From contig SZPM01000003.1 of the NCBI GenBank assembly GCA_030263715.1, forward strand, positions 1-64,000: a stretch of 64,000 nucleotides of DNA. The letters run 5' to 3'. The position numbers were made by a program, and so were the translations under genes. Below, one piece after another: positions 55,166 to 63,634 of this stretch; the stretch's first letter is position 1, and each line of letters starts with the position of its first letter. The DNA is from ATM1 sp003577165. GTDB lineage: Bacteria; Armatimonadota; Fimbriimonadia; Fimbriimonadales; ATM1. The notes beneath the pieces were generated by a model. That model was not told the DNA's origin and made no database searches. It was given only the letters and a program-made list of their open reading frames with translations.

Positions 55166-55231
55166 GGTTGCCACTTTGAAGGTGCCTATCGCGAAGGTGG
55201 ACCGCGCCGCGCGCCCACATGCAAAAAGAAG

Positions 55232-55272
55232 GCGGACCTCGGGACGAGGTTAAATTCCGTCCCGAGGTCCGC
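55232..55272 (-). terminator. Strong intrinsic terminator of the short caspase gene
   Basis: A perfect 15-bp stem (55232-55246 with 55258-55272, 11-nt loop) starts 8 bp after the short caspase stop. On the minus strand it is followed by CTTCTTTTTGC. It isolates the short caspase transcript from the WD40-caspase gene downstream. Confidence 0.9.
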
Positions 55273-55280
55273 TTCGAGAA

Positions 55281-56180
55281 TTACTCAGTTTCGTCGTGCA
55301 AAATGAGCGGCTCGTCCTTTCTTGCGTCCGAACTGAACTCGAACGTCGGCTGCTGCTCGTCTTCGGGAATGTCGATGTCGCGGAGTTTCGTTACCACGGC
55401 TGCGGCCAATTCCGAACTCGTCACATCGGGATCGTCGCGCAGCGCGAGTAGCAGGGCGCAGGTGAATGCGCCGTGTGGGCGACCGAGGGGAGACACGCCG
55501 AGATCGATCGAGGTCTGATCTTCACGGCTCGCGAACATGTAAGCGAACGAGCCATCGTCCGATGCAGCACCCTTCTTGCGCATCTTCGCCCGAATCGGCG
55601 CATAACTGGTGCGGCCCATCGACTTTAGAGCACGCTTGCCCTTTCCGGAGAAGTACTTGACCCTTGCATCGGCGCGAGACATTCCGCCGCTGAAACAGCA
55701 GTCCATCAAGAACGATGCCCGAATGTTCGATTCCAAACAGTAGTTTCCGATCATGCCGAAGAGATTGTCTGGAACGCAATTAAGATCGCTAAGAACCAGA
55801 CACTCGTCCATGCCGTCGGCGGCGTCGGACCCGTCGTCATCCTCGCCGACGTCGAGTTGTACGCCATGGCCAGAGTAGAAGAAGACGATCTGATCGCCGG
55901 GAGACGCCGATTGGAGGAGCCACTTCATGCCCTCTACGAATCCTTCGACGTCCGCACTGTCGTCGTAGAGGTTTCGAGTGTTGCTTAAGGGCACGTCGTA
56001 CTTCGACACGAGCAGGTCTCGAAAGGCCTTCGCGTCATTGACGCAGCCTCGCAAGTCGCTGTCGTCCCCTTCGTAGTCGTTGATTCCGATGATGAGCGCA
56101 TATGTCTCTGCTCTCGCCGCACCGCACATCATCATTGCCACGCCGACCGTTAGCGTTGAAAACACGGATTTGATGTTCAT
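55281..56180 (-). CDS. Short exported caspase-family (C14, metacaspase-like) protease
   Basis: A 299-residue protein: signal peptide MNIKSVFSTLTVGVAMMMC (cleavage near AARA), then a C14 domain almost alone. YALIIGINDYEG and LRGCVNDAKAFRDLL open the domain. Catalytic His 105 is in FYSGHGVQ and Cys 162 in MDCCFSGGM, where the usual His after Cys is Phe. The acidic segment GEDDDGSDAADGMDE after the His is typical of calcium-dependent metacaspases. GAAGGAG supports the ATG. It is a monocistronic unit closed by a strong terminator. Confidence 0.92.
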   Translation of the reverse strand: MNIKSVFSTLTVGVAMMMCGAARAETYALIIGINDYEGDDSDLRGCVNDAKAFRDLLVSKYDVPLSNTRNLYDDSADVEGFVEGMKWLLQSASPGDQIVFFYSGHGVQLDVGEDDDGSDAADGMDECLVLSDLNCVPDNLFGMIGNYCLESNIRASFLMDCCFSGGMSRADARVKYFSGKGKRALKSMGRTSYAPIRAKMRKKGAASDDGSFAYMFASREDQTSIDLGVSPLGRPHGAFTCALLLALRDDPDVTSSELAAAVVTKLRDIDIPEDEQQPTFEFSSDARKDEPLILHDETE

Positions 56181-56386
56181 AAATTCTCCTTCGCAAGTCC
56201 GAAAGCAGGACGTGCCCCCCTCGGGTGCGTTTCCCTTCGGCGGCCGGCCCTAGGTCCCTCGACCTACGAGGGTTGATTTCGCCTCTCCATGCGCGAATTC
56301 CTTCGTCCGAATCGGGCCCTAACTTCGAAGACTGTTCCGCTCCGGCCGGCGCGCTCGGCCTCGAGCGGAGGTACCTTGACTGCGTG

Positions 56387-57349
56387 ATGAAGGTGGTGCT
56401 CGCTGCTGGGACCGGGTCCATCGGTCGTCTTCTCGCCCGTGCGCTCGCGGAGCGAGGCGCAGAGGTCGTGATCCTCAGTCGGTCCCCGCGTCCGCTCCGC
56501 TACCGCGCTGTGCCCTGGAACGCGAAGACCTTCGGCGATTGGGCGGGCGAGTTGGAGGGGGCGAACGCCGTCATCAACCTCGCCGGCGCGCCCATCAACT
56601 GCAGGTTCACGCCTCAAAACAGGAGGCTTCTGTATGAATCGAGAGTGGACTCCGCACGCGTCATCGGCGAAGCGATTCGGCAATGCTCCTCTCCCCCCCG
56701 GGTGTGGCTGCAGGCAGGGGCCGCGAATCTCTATAGTCCGAATCCCGACCGGCCCTGCGACGAAGACTCGCCCCTCGACGATCTTTCGTCTACTCGTCTG
56801 CCGGACGCATGGAGGTTTGCAGCGCGACTCGCAATCGACTGGGAGCGCGCTTGCGCCGACAGCGATACGCCAAATACGCGAAAAGTCATCCTGCGAACTA
56901 CGCTGGCGCTAACACCGGAGAGGGGCGGAGTATTCGATGTCCTTCTCGGGCTCGTTCGGCGTGGACTCGGAGGAACGCAGGGGCGCGGAAATCAATTCGT
57001 ATCCTGGATTCACCATCGCGACTTCGCAGGGGCCGTGCTTCACATCCTGGACAGAGAGTCCATCGAAGGCCCGGTGAACATGTCTTCCCCCCACCCGTTG
57101 CCGAATGCCGAGTTCATGCGAGTTCTCCGGCAGTCCTGGGGGATCCGATTGGGCCTACCGGCACCGGCGCCTTTCCTCGCTTTCGGAGCCCGACTGCTCG
57201 GAACGGAAACGGAACTCATTCTCAAAAGCCGCCGCGTACTCCCCAAAAGGCTCATCGAGAGCGGGTACGGGTTCGAGTTTTCGTCGTGGTCCGAAGCGGC
57301 TGCAGACCTCTGCGGCGCTTGGCGCGCTTTGCGGAAAGAACGAGCCTAA
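56387..57349 (+). CDS. TIGR01777 family epimerase (SDR)
   Basis: A 320-residue atypical short-chain dehydrogenase. The N-terminal nucleotide-binding loop is AAGTGSIGRLLARAL. Family segments are AVINLAGAPINCRFTPQNR, SRVDSARVIGEAI, ERGGVFDVLLGLVRRGLGG, FVSWIHHRDFAGAVLHIL and the C-terminal RRVLPKRLIESGYGFEF. Substrate unknown; homologues are called nucleoside-diphosphate sugar epimerases or cell-division inhibitor SulA homologues by annotation only. GGAGG lies upstream of the ATG, and a GTG one codon earlier is an alternative. It sits between caspase genes without an obvious functional link. Confidence 0.88.
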   Translation: MKVVLAAGTGSIGRLLARALAERGAEVVILSRSPRPLRYRAVPWNAKTFGDWAGELEGANAVINLAGAPINCRFTPQNRRLLYESRVDSARVIGEAIRQCSSPPRVWLQAGAANLYSPNPDRPCDEDSPLDDLSSTRLPDAWRFAARLAIDWERACADSDTPNTRKVILRTTLALTPERGGVFDVLLGLVRRGLGGTQGRGNQFVSWIHHRDFAGAVLHILDRESIEGPVNMSSPHPLPNAEFMRVLRQSWGIRLGLPAPAPFLAFGARLLGTETELILKSRRVLPKRLIESGYGFEFSSWSEAAADLCGAWRALRKERA

Positions 57350-57500
57350 TCGAGCCGGGCAGCGAGTTCCCTTTGGTTCGATTCGGGCCTCGCCAGAAGC
57401 AGCGAACTGCACAGAAACCACCCTCTGGGTCCTTCGGCCCCGCAGGACAAGCGGCTTCGGCGGCGAATCGTCAGTTCTGTCACGCGTGGAGTGAATTCAA

Positions 57501-60500
57501 ATGCTGACCCTTACTGTCTCCGCTTGCGTTCTGTCCTGCGTCGTCGGTTCTCAAACTGACGACCAGAAGCTCCAACTCGTCCCGCAGTCGGGTCATGCTT
57601 CGATGCTTACGTCGGCAAGGTACTCGCGCGACGGGAGGCGCATCGTAACGACGAGTTGGGACCAGACGGTGCGCATTTGGGATGCGGAGACAGGCACCGA
57701 ATTGCTGCCGCTAGTCGGTCACATCGGTTCGGGCCCGGTGGAGGTCGCTAACTTTTCGCCAGATGGCAAACGAATCGTGTCAGGGGGTGGGGAAGGAGAA
57801 GTTCGAGTTTGGGATGCCATTCGAGGCGTTGAGTTGATGACGTGGAGTCGTTCGCACATTCTCAGCGTCGACATTGCCGAGTACTCCTATGACGGAAAAT
57901 ACATACTGACTTTCGGTGAGAATGGACTCTGCCTGCGTGACGCATCCGATGGCGACATCGAATGGGATCTCAGGGAACTCACTTCTGCATCGGTAACTTG
58001 TGCGACATTCTTCAAGGACGGCACTCACATTGCGGTTGGCGACTACGACGGGAACGTGGACATTTTGGACGTTCAGTCAAGGAAGCATGAGGGAGTGCGG
58101 ACTGAGCACGAAGATGCGGTTCGGAGCATCAGTTTTTCGCAGGATGGGAAGCGTATGGTCACATCGAGCGACGATGGGACGATTCGCGTATGCAATGCGG
58201 AGTCGGGCGATGTTATTTGGGAGAAGGACGTCGGTGCAGACTTCCAGACTCGCGCTGAGATTTCGCCTGACGGAAAACGAGTCGCCTACAACGACGAGAG
58301 AGTTGTCAGGATACTGGACGCGAGCGACGGTGAAGAGAGTCTCACTCTAACGGGCCACTTCGACGATGTGGCGTCCCTCTGCTATTCTCCCGACAGTAAG
58401 AGGATTGTCAGTGCAGGAACGGACAACTTTGGCGTTGTTTGGGACGCGAACACTGGTGAGCCCCTGGCTTTGCTGATGGGAGAGTCGTTCTCGGTCACGT
58501 CGTTCGACTTTTCGCAGGACACGATACGGCTTGCCGTGGGCGGCGGCGACGGCGTCGCGCGAATCGTTTCGTTGGAGAGGGGCGACGTATCCCTTACGCT
58601 TACAGCATCAGGAAGTCCAATAACAGAGTGCAGATTCGTCGCCGATTCGAACTCGCTGTTGGTAGCGAGCATCTTCGAGGGGCACAAGCGCTGGAGCGCT
58701 GAGGCTGGTGACTTGATCCTCCCCGGGCCGGAAGCGGAAGATGAAGTCCGCACGGAGGCCCTCGACATTGCGCCGGACGAATCCGAGTTCATCACTGCAA
58801 ACGAAGACGAGGTCCTGAGATGGGACATGAAGTCGGGGCAGTTGCTAGGTCGGTTTCGCGCGCGGATGGAAGGCGAAGATGCTCTGGAGACTGCGCGATA
58901 CTCTCCCGACGGCAAGCGAATTCTCACAACTTGCGATGACTCGATTCGCGTCTGGGAGAATCCCGGCGGCCGCCAAGTTGCGGTCATGAAACTCCCTGAC
59001 GCAAGCGAGGAGTCTTCGATCGGGTTCGCTCCCTCCTACGCAGAATTCTCACCGGACGGCAAGAAGATCGTCGGTGCGAGCATCTTCAGGTCCGCGATCG
59101 TGTGGGATGCGGAGAGTGGAAAGCAAATTGTAAGCCTGAAGAATAGCGAGGACGGCGACACCTATGCGCGCTTTTTGGACGGTGGAAAGCGTGTCGTGAC
59201 GACCGGCCTCTACGGCTTCGTGGCGATATCCGACGCCGAGACTGGTGCGCTCATTAAGAGGATTCGAGCTCACAAGGGAAACGTGACGGAGCTGGAGTTT
59301 ACAAAAGACGAAAAGCGGATGTTCTCCGCAAGCCACGATGGAACCTGCAAGATTTGGGACGTCGAGACCGCGACCGAATTGTGCGACCTCGTGTTCTTCG
59401 CCGAGGGGGGTTGGGCCGTCATTGACCCCAGAACCGGTCGCTACGATGCAAGCAACGCGGGCGACGTGGACGGCCTGCATTGGGCGTATTCCGATTCGAA
59501 GCGAGGCATTCTTGAAGCGATCGAACTGGGTCAGTTCAAGGACCTCTACTGGACGCCGGGGTTGCTCGCGAAGATCTGGAAGGGAGAAAAGATCGAGGAT
59601 CTGCCAAAACTCGAAGGGATCGGACTTTGGCCCGAAGTGAGCATCGCCCCCCCGCAAGCGGGCGACGCGCAGATCAAACTGAGCCTCACCAATCGCGGTG
59701 GAGGCATCGGAAAAGTCAAGGTCTTCGTGAACGACCGGCCCGTAACCCTCGACGCAAGGGGTCCGAGCGCGGATCCCGACGCTCCGAACGAGGAGCTCAC
59801 GGTGGACATCGGCGCGTTCATGATCCCAGGCCAACAGAACTTCGTCGCAGTCGTGGCCGACAACAGCGACGAGGATCTGCCGCTCCGAGGGCGCGCGGTC
59901 ACGGTGAGCGTGCCGGCGAAAGGGAGCCCCTATAGTCCTCACCTCTACGTGCTCGCCGTCGGCACGAATGACTACGCGAACGACCGTCTCGATTTACGAC
60001 TGGCCGCGAGAGATGCGGAGGCCTTTCTCGAAGCGGCAACCTTGGGGAGCGGCTTTTTCGAGGGGCGGACGCACCTCACGTTGCTCAGCACCGAAGAGTC
60101 CGCGCTCACCGGTGTCGAATTCGGCGAGCCGACGAAGGCGCGCATCGAGCAGGAGATGAAGGAGATTGCGGCCGTCGCGCAGCCGGGCGACGCCGTCCTG
60201 CTCTTCTTCTCCGGTCACGGCGTGACCTACACATCGGCTTCAGGAAAGGCATATGCCTACTTGACACTCGAGGCGACGTCCGGCGACTTGTCAATCGAAG
60301 AGGTGCGGAAGAACAAGGCCGTGACCTTTGGCGAACTCGCCGCCTGGACGAAGGACATCAAGGCCTGCAAGCGCGCTCTTATTCTCGACACCTGCTCCTC
60401 CGGCCAACTGGTTCAGGACCTCAGCGTCATGATGAAGGATGCGGACAGCGACGCGAGGATCAAAGAGTACGACCGATTCCGCGACAACACCGGGTTTTGG

Positions 60501-61175
60501 GTCATCGCAGGCAGCGCCGCCGACAAAGCGAGTTATGAAGCGAGCGCTTATGGTCATGGAATTCTCACTTACACGCTTCTTCAGGCTCTCACGGGACCAG
60601 GTCTCCGGGATTCCAAGTACGCCGACATCGGCCTCGTGGCGAGATACGCCCAGAACCAGGTGCCCATTCTCGCTCGCAACCTGGGGGGAATTCAGGCGCC
60701 GCAGGTGTTCACTCAGAGTGGATCGTTCACAATTGGCGAGTTCGGGCCCGCCCAGGTGTCTCAACTCAGCGAGAGGCTTCCCAGTCCGAAACCTCAATTG
60801 ATTCGTCCGGTTTTCCTCAATGGCGATCTTCAAATTGACAATCTCGATATCACGGAGAAGGTGACGCGCGAACTGGCAGTGTCGAGCGACCCGTACGCGC
60901 GGGGGGGGTGGCACGATCTTCCGGCGTGGTTCGTGGATGCCGTCAAACTGCAAGGCGCGCTCCGCCCATCCGGAACTTACAAGATTGTCGGAACGTCAGT
61001 TACCGTGACGATTCGACTCGCGCGCGGCACGGAGGTCGTGGCTGGTCCCGTCGAAGTCACAGGGGACACCTCCAGCCTCGACGACCTCGCGAAACGCGTC
61101 GCCGCCGCCTGCTTCGATTTGGCGAAGTCTACGGGGCTGGAAGTCGCGGTCCCCATCCCGGGTGGCCGCTCATAG
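57501..61175 (+). CDS. Exported WD40-repeat caspase-family (C14) protease, copy 3 (diverged)
   Basis: A 1224-residue protein with an N-terminal signal-like segment (MLTLTVSACVLSCVVG). About 14 WD40 repeats lie at residues 30-620 (VRIWDAETG, VRVWDAIRG, CKIWDVETA and others). A linker with GRYDASNAGD follows, then an Ig/BACON-like beta domain (QIKLSLTNRGGGIGKVKVFVND). The C14 domain (about 810-1080) has His 906 in FSGHGV and Cys 965 in LDTCSSGQ. A C-terminal domain of about 140 residues, absent from the other copies, contains LQIDNLDITEKVTRELAV and a TYKIVGTSVTVTI strand pattern. It is clearly more distant than copies 1 and 2 are from each other. Confidence 0.91.
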   Translation: MLTLTVSACVLSCVVGSQTDDQKLQLVPQSGHASMLTSARYSRDGRRIVTTSWDQTVRIWDAETGTELLPLVGHIGSGPVEVANFSPDGKRIVSGGGEGEVRVWDAIRGVELMTWSRSHILSVDIAEYSYDGKYILTFGENGLCLRDASDGDIEWDLRELTSASVTCATFFKDGTHIAVGDYDGNVDILDVQSRKHEGVRTEHEDAVRSISFSQDGKRMVTSSDDGTIRVCNAESGDVIWEKDVGADFQTRAEISPDGKRVAYNDERVVRILDASDGEESLTLTGHFDDVASLCYSPDSKRIVSAGTDNFGVVWDANTGEPLALLMGESFSVTSFDFSQDTIRLAVGGGDGVARIVSLERGDVSLTLTASGSPITECRFVADSNSLLVASIFEGHKRWSAEAGDLILPGPEAEDEVRTEALDIAPDESEFITANEDEVLRWDMKSGQLLGRFRARMEGEDALETARYSPDGKRILTTCDDSIRVWENPGGRQVAVMKLPDASEESSIGFAPSYAEFSPDGKKIVGASIFRSAIVWDAESGKQIVSLKNSEDGDTYARFLDGGKRVVTTGLYGFVAISDAETGALIKRIRAHKGNVTELEFTKDEKRMFSASHDGTCKIWDVETATELCDLVFFAEGGWAVIDPRTGRYDASNAGDVDGLHWAYSDSKRGILEAIELGQFKDLYWTPGLLAKIWKGEKIEDLPKLEGIGLWPEVSIAPPQAGDAQIKLSLTNRGGGIGKVKVFVNDRPVTLDARGPSADPDAPNEELTVDIGAFMIPGQQNFVAVVADNSDEDLPLRGRAVTVSVPAKGSPYSPHLYVLAVGTNDYANDRLDLRLAARDAEAFLEAATLGSGFFEGRTHLTLLSTEESALTGVEFGEPTKARIEQEMKEIAAVAQPGDAVLLFFSGHGVTYTSASGKAYAYLTLEATSGDLSIEEVRKNKAVTFGELAAWTKDIKACKRALILDTCSSGQLVQDLSVMMKDADSDARIKEYDRFRDNTGFWVIAGSAADKASYEASAYGHGILTYTLLQALTGPGLRDSKYADIGLVARYAQNQVPILARNLGGIQAPQVFTQSGSFTIGEFGPAQVSQLSERLPSPKPQLIRPVFLNGDLQIDNLDITEKVTRELAVSSDPYARGGWHDLPAWFVDAVKLQGALRPSGTYKIVGTSVTVTIRLARGTEVVAGPVEVTGDTSSLDDLAKRVAAACFDLAKSTGLEVAVPIPGGRS

Positions 61176-61250
61176 GCCACAAATCGCCTCCCGCAAGCCC
61201 GTCTGCCGCGATTGCCTGGGTGACGTGCATAATCTGACCGAGGGAAGTTT

Positions 61251-61601
61251 ATGATACGCGGTCTTCACGGGATGTTCTACTCGTCCGATGCTGAAGGGCT
61301 TCGGTCCTTCCTTCGCGACAAACTGGGTTTCGACGGCGTGGACGTTGGCGACGGATGGCTCATTTTCGAAATGCCGGAGGCCGATCTCGGCGTTCACCCG
61401 ACCGAGGCCGGCGGCCCTCCCTCCGGTACGGCTCACCTGTCGTTCTACTGCGATGACATCCGCGCCACAGTAGCCGAACTCGTCGAGCGGGGCGTCGAGT
61501 TCACGCAGGAGATCGAAGACCACGGCTACGGCTTCGTCACGTTCTTCAAGGCTCCGGGGGACTTCACCATCCAACTCTATCAGCCGAAGTACTCGAAATA
61601 G
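61251..61601 (+). CDS. VOC (glyoxalase/bleomycin resistance) superfamily protein
   Basis: A 116-residue single VOC domain made of two beta-alpha-beta-beta-beta units. GLHGMFYSSD opens unit one and GTAHLSFYCDDI unit two. The closing strand FTIQLYQPKY has Gln where glyoxalase I has its metal-binding Glu, so metal chemistry may differ. The substrate is unknown. AGGGAAG precedes the ATG. No signal peptide; likely cytosolic. Confidence 0.88.
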   Translation: MIRGLHGMFYSSDAEGLRSFLRDKLGFDGVDVGDGWLIFEMPEADLGVHPTEAGGPPSGTAHLSFYCDDIRATVAELVERGVEFTQEIEDHGYGFVTFFKAPGDFTIQLYQPKYSK

Positions 61602-61703
61602 CCTCGCGCCTGCCGGCGGAGGCTCGTCCAGAGGCCCTGCATTCGGCCAGGCCACGGCCCGGGCTGGACACTCCTGTCGCCTGCCCGAGCCGCAAACCTA
61701 ACA

Positions 61704-61750
61704 ATATCACGTCACGAATGACGTGATATCACGTCATAATAGACGTATAT
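61704..61750 (+). promoter_or_regulatory. Palindromic operator of the HTH/nucleotidyltransferase operon
   Basis: ATATCACGTCA (61704-61714) and TGACGTGATAT (61719-61729) form a perfect 11-bp inverted repeat around CGAA. A third half-site, again ATATCACGTCA (61726-61736), overlaps the second. With GACGT at 61742-61746 it forms a weaker dyad whose centre is 22 bp, about two helical turns, from the first. The array abuts the ATG at 61749, the position expected for autorepression. The HTH protein encoded next is the obvious candidate binder. Confidence 0.75.
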
Positions 61751-62087
61751 GGAAACCAGGCAGACGAACAAGCTGTTCGGCACCAGGCGGCGGACCCAGG
61801 TCCTCCTCCTGATCCACCTCCTTGCCGAAACCCATGCGTCCGAATTGGCCACGCTGCTGGGCACTCCACTCAAGACGGTTCAGCGAATCTTGAACGCCCT
61901 CGAAGACGAGATGCTGATCGTTGGTCGAACGGTCGGGCGCGAACGGAGAATCCGTTTGAATGACCGGTACTTCGCCTGCACAGAATTGAAGGCGCTGCTC
62001 TCGGCGCTGGCTCGGCGCGATCGTGAGACCGAGTCTGTCGCAGAATCCCTTCGCCGACGTCCTCGTCGTCAAGGGAAGGAGATATGA
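61749..62087 (+). CDS. Small winged-helix/HTH regulator, probable antitoxin-like
   Basis: A 112-residue protein. Residues 10-70 form a winged-helix-type DNA-binding domain: RRTQVLLLIHLLAETHASEL, the recognition-helix region LGTPLKTVQRILNALE, and wing strands LIVGRTVGRERRIRLND. The C-terminus is helical and basic (RRRPRRQGKEI). It overlaps the nucleotidyltransferase start by 4 bp (ATGA) and has three operator half-sites directly upstream. The arrangement fits an autoregulated antitoxin or AbiEi-like partner, though the AbiEi C-terminal domain is not present. Confidence 0.8.
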   Translation: METRQTNKLFGTRRRTQVLLLIHLLAETHASELATLLGTPLKTVQRILNALEDEMLIVGRTVGRERRIRLNDRYFACTELKALLSALARRDRETESVAESLRRRPRRQGKEI

Positions 62088-62644
62088 ACGACATCCGGAT
62101 CGAACCTGGCGACGATCTGCGAGCCGTCGTATTCAAGGTCTGCACGGCGCTGATGCGGGGGGGAGTAAAGGTCGTTCTGACAGGGGGCAGCGCTGCATCC
62201 ATCTATGCACCTGAGGTCTATCAATCTCGCGACGCAGACTTCCTAACCTATGCGATGAAGAGTCCGTCAAACTTGATGACGGTCCTCTCGGGCCTTGGCT
62301 TCGAGCAAAGCGGCGGATTCTTCATCCATACAGCGGTCCCTACGACCCTCGACTTCCTGGATGAGGAGATCCGAATCGGAAGCGATGTCGTGGAGCGTTA
62401 CGAAACCTTGGAGGAAGATGGGCTGACGCTGTACATCCTCACACCGACGGACTGTGTTCGGGACCGCCTTGCGAGTTTCTTCTGGTTCCACGACCGTTCG
62501 GCGCTCGTGGCGGCTTGCGGAGTGTCTGCCGCTCGATCTCGAGACGTTGATCTCGCGGAGATCGCCGAATGGGCCGAGCGTGAAGGGGAAACAGCGAAGT
62601 ACCTGGAGTTCTTGGATCGACTGGCTCGCTATGAGTCCGGATAA
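62084..62644 (+). CDS. Nucleotidyltransferase-like protein (AbiEii/DUF6036 style)
   Basis: A 186-residue protein. The pattern VLTGGSAASIYAPEVYQSRDADFLT matches the GSx(n)DxD core of minimal nucleotidyltransferases, with Asp pair in SRDADF and a later acidic strand TTLDFLDEEIRIG. TPTDCVRDRLASFFWFHDR is a C-terminal segment typical of AbiEii-like and related toxin-antitoxin nucleotidyltransferases. It is translationally coupled to the HTH gene. Toxicity or tRNA/NTP transfer activity is a hypothesis from family context. Confidence 0.8.
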   Translation: MNDIRIEPGDDLRAVVFKVCTALMRGGVKVVLTGGSAASIYAPEVYQSRDADFLTYAMKSPSNLMTVLSGLGFEQSGGFFIHTAVPTTLDFLDEEIRIGSDVVERYETLEEDGLTLYILTPTDCVRDRLASFFWFHDRSALVAACGVSAARSRDVDLAEIAEWAEREGETAKYLEFLDRLARYESG

Positions 62645-62910
62645 CCACCTGACCTTACGCTCGTTCTTCAGCTTTGTCGCCACCACATGTCATCCCGGGG
62701 TTTGCCGCACCTGCGAGCCATCCTCGGCTGCATGCAACTCTCCACGGATCCGCCGACCCGATTGGCGCCGCGCGGTGTCGAAAATCGCAGAGGTGGATGA
62801 GGCGGTGGCGCATCCAGGGGCTGCCCTCCCCCAACAGTGCCTCTGGAGCCGAGTCCCGACGCAGCGGCCCAGGTTGAGTGCTCCTTCGGGAGCAGAGTAT
62901 CCTCACACCG
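62645..62910. other. 266-bp intergenic stretch without a supported gene
   Basis: Reading all frames I find no ORF with a family-like sequence or ribosome binding site. The open frame on the minus strand (62655-62990) has a composition unlike the surrounding genes and overlaps the DIP1984 gene, so I regard it as a shadow. The stretch is GC-rich with scattered short inverted repeats and may be a dispersed repeat or gene remnant. Confidence 0.4.
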
Positions 62911-63369
62911 ATGAAGTTAGCGGAGGCTCTAATCGACCGCGCGAGCTGCCAGAGGGCGATCGAGCAACTGCAGCAGCGCCTCAAGAACATCGCTTTGGTT
63001 CAGCAGGGCGAGGAGCCCGCGGAAGACCCGCAAGTGTTGTTGGCTGAATTGGAGCAAGCGTATCAACGCTTGCAGACGTTGATTCAACAGATCAATCGCA
63101 CCAATTCTCAGACCGAGGTCAGCCCAGGCAAAACGCTCACAGACCTGCTTGCGGAGCGAGATGTGGTCAAGAAGCAGCATGCGTTCTTACACGAGTTCGC
63201 AACCGAAGCGACGCCGAAGAAAGAGCGCTATGGCCAGACGCAAGTCAAGTATGCTCCAAGCGTGTCTGTGCCTGATATCCGAAAGCGGGCCAATCAGATC
63301 GCCGCTGAATTCAGAGCCCTTGAGGTCAAGGTGCAAGAGATCAACTGGAGAGTCGAACTCGTCGAGTGA
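62911..63369 (+). CDS. DIP1984-family protein
   Basis: A 152-residue all-helical protein. MKLAEALIDRASCQRAIEQL starts it, followed by coiled-coil helices with LAELEQAYQRLQTLIQQINRTN, the family segment TLTDLLAERDVVKKQHAFL and a final VPDIRKRANQIAAEFRALEVKVQEINW. The family (DIP1984, septicolysin-like) is widespread and of unknown function, often in accessory regions. The ATG at 62911 matches the family N-terminus; the longer in-frame TTG at 62878 is not needed. No signal peptide. Confidence 0.88.
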   Translation: MKLAEALIDRASCQRAIEQLQQRLKNIALVQQGEEPAEDPQVLLAELEQAYQRLQTLIQQINRTNSQTEVSPGKTLTDLLAERDVVKKQHAFLHEFATEATPKKERYGQTQVKYAPSVSVPDIRKRANQIAAEFRALEVKVQEINWRVELVE

Positions 63370-63432
63370 ACGAAGTAGGTAACTGTGAAGCGAGGGCGAG
63401 CACGAACAAGAGGTTAAGCGCAGAGCAGCTGA

Positions 63433-63449
63433 GCGGGTTCGAATCCTGC
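63433..63449 (+). other. Isolated tRNA T-arm-like sequence
   Basis: GCGGG-TTCGAAT-CCTGC forms the canonical 5-bp T stem and 7-nt T loop of a tRNA. I could not find a matching acceptor stem, D arm or anticodon arm around it, so an intact tRNA is not supported. It may be the 3' remnant of a tRNA or an attachment-site fragment, or chance. Confidence 0.3.
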
Positions 63450-63578
63450 AAAGCACAGCGTATGCTCCGCACCGCTCATGCCCACGGGCATCACGGTGCA
63501 CTGATCACACTTACAACCACGTGCTGACTCGATTTGCGGTGAGGGTGGGATAGGGGACTTCCATTCGACGAATCCGCA

Positions 63579-63619
63579 CCGGCGTAAGCCTCAGGGCGTT
63601 AGTCCGAGGCTTACGCCGG
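63579..63619 (-). terminator. Long stem-loop downstream of the right-edge gene
   Basis: A perfect 14-bp stem pairs 63579-63592 with 63606-63619 around a 13-nt loop. It starts 15 bp after the stop of the minus-strand gene at the window edge. There is no clear T tract, so it may stop transcription weakly or protect mRNA 3' ends. Confidence 0.6.
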
Positions 63620-63634
63620 CGTGCAACCCGACCG

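Noticed and set aside
56181..56290. Possible riboswitch upstream of the short caspase gene
   Set aside because: Short imperfect hairpins only; no match to c-di-GMP, cobalamin or TPP cores I could recognise.
42314..61175. Gasdermin-like or CRISPR-associated partner of the caspases
   Set aside because: I looked for small membrane pore proteins, Cas genes and repeat arrays next to the proteases and saw none.
62655..62990. Minus-strand open frame of 111 codons
   Set aside because: Overlaps the DIP1984 gene and reads as a shadow with no ribosome binding site or domain.
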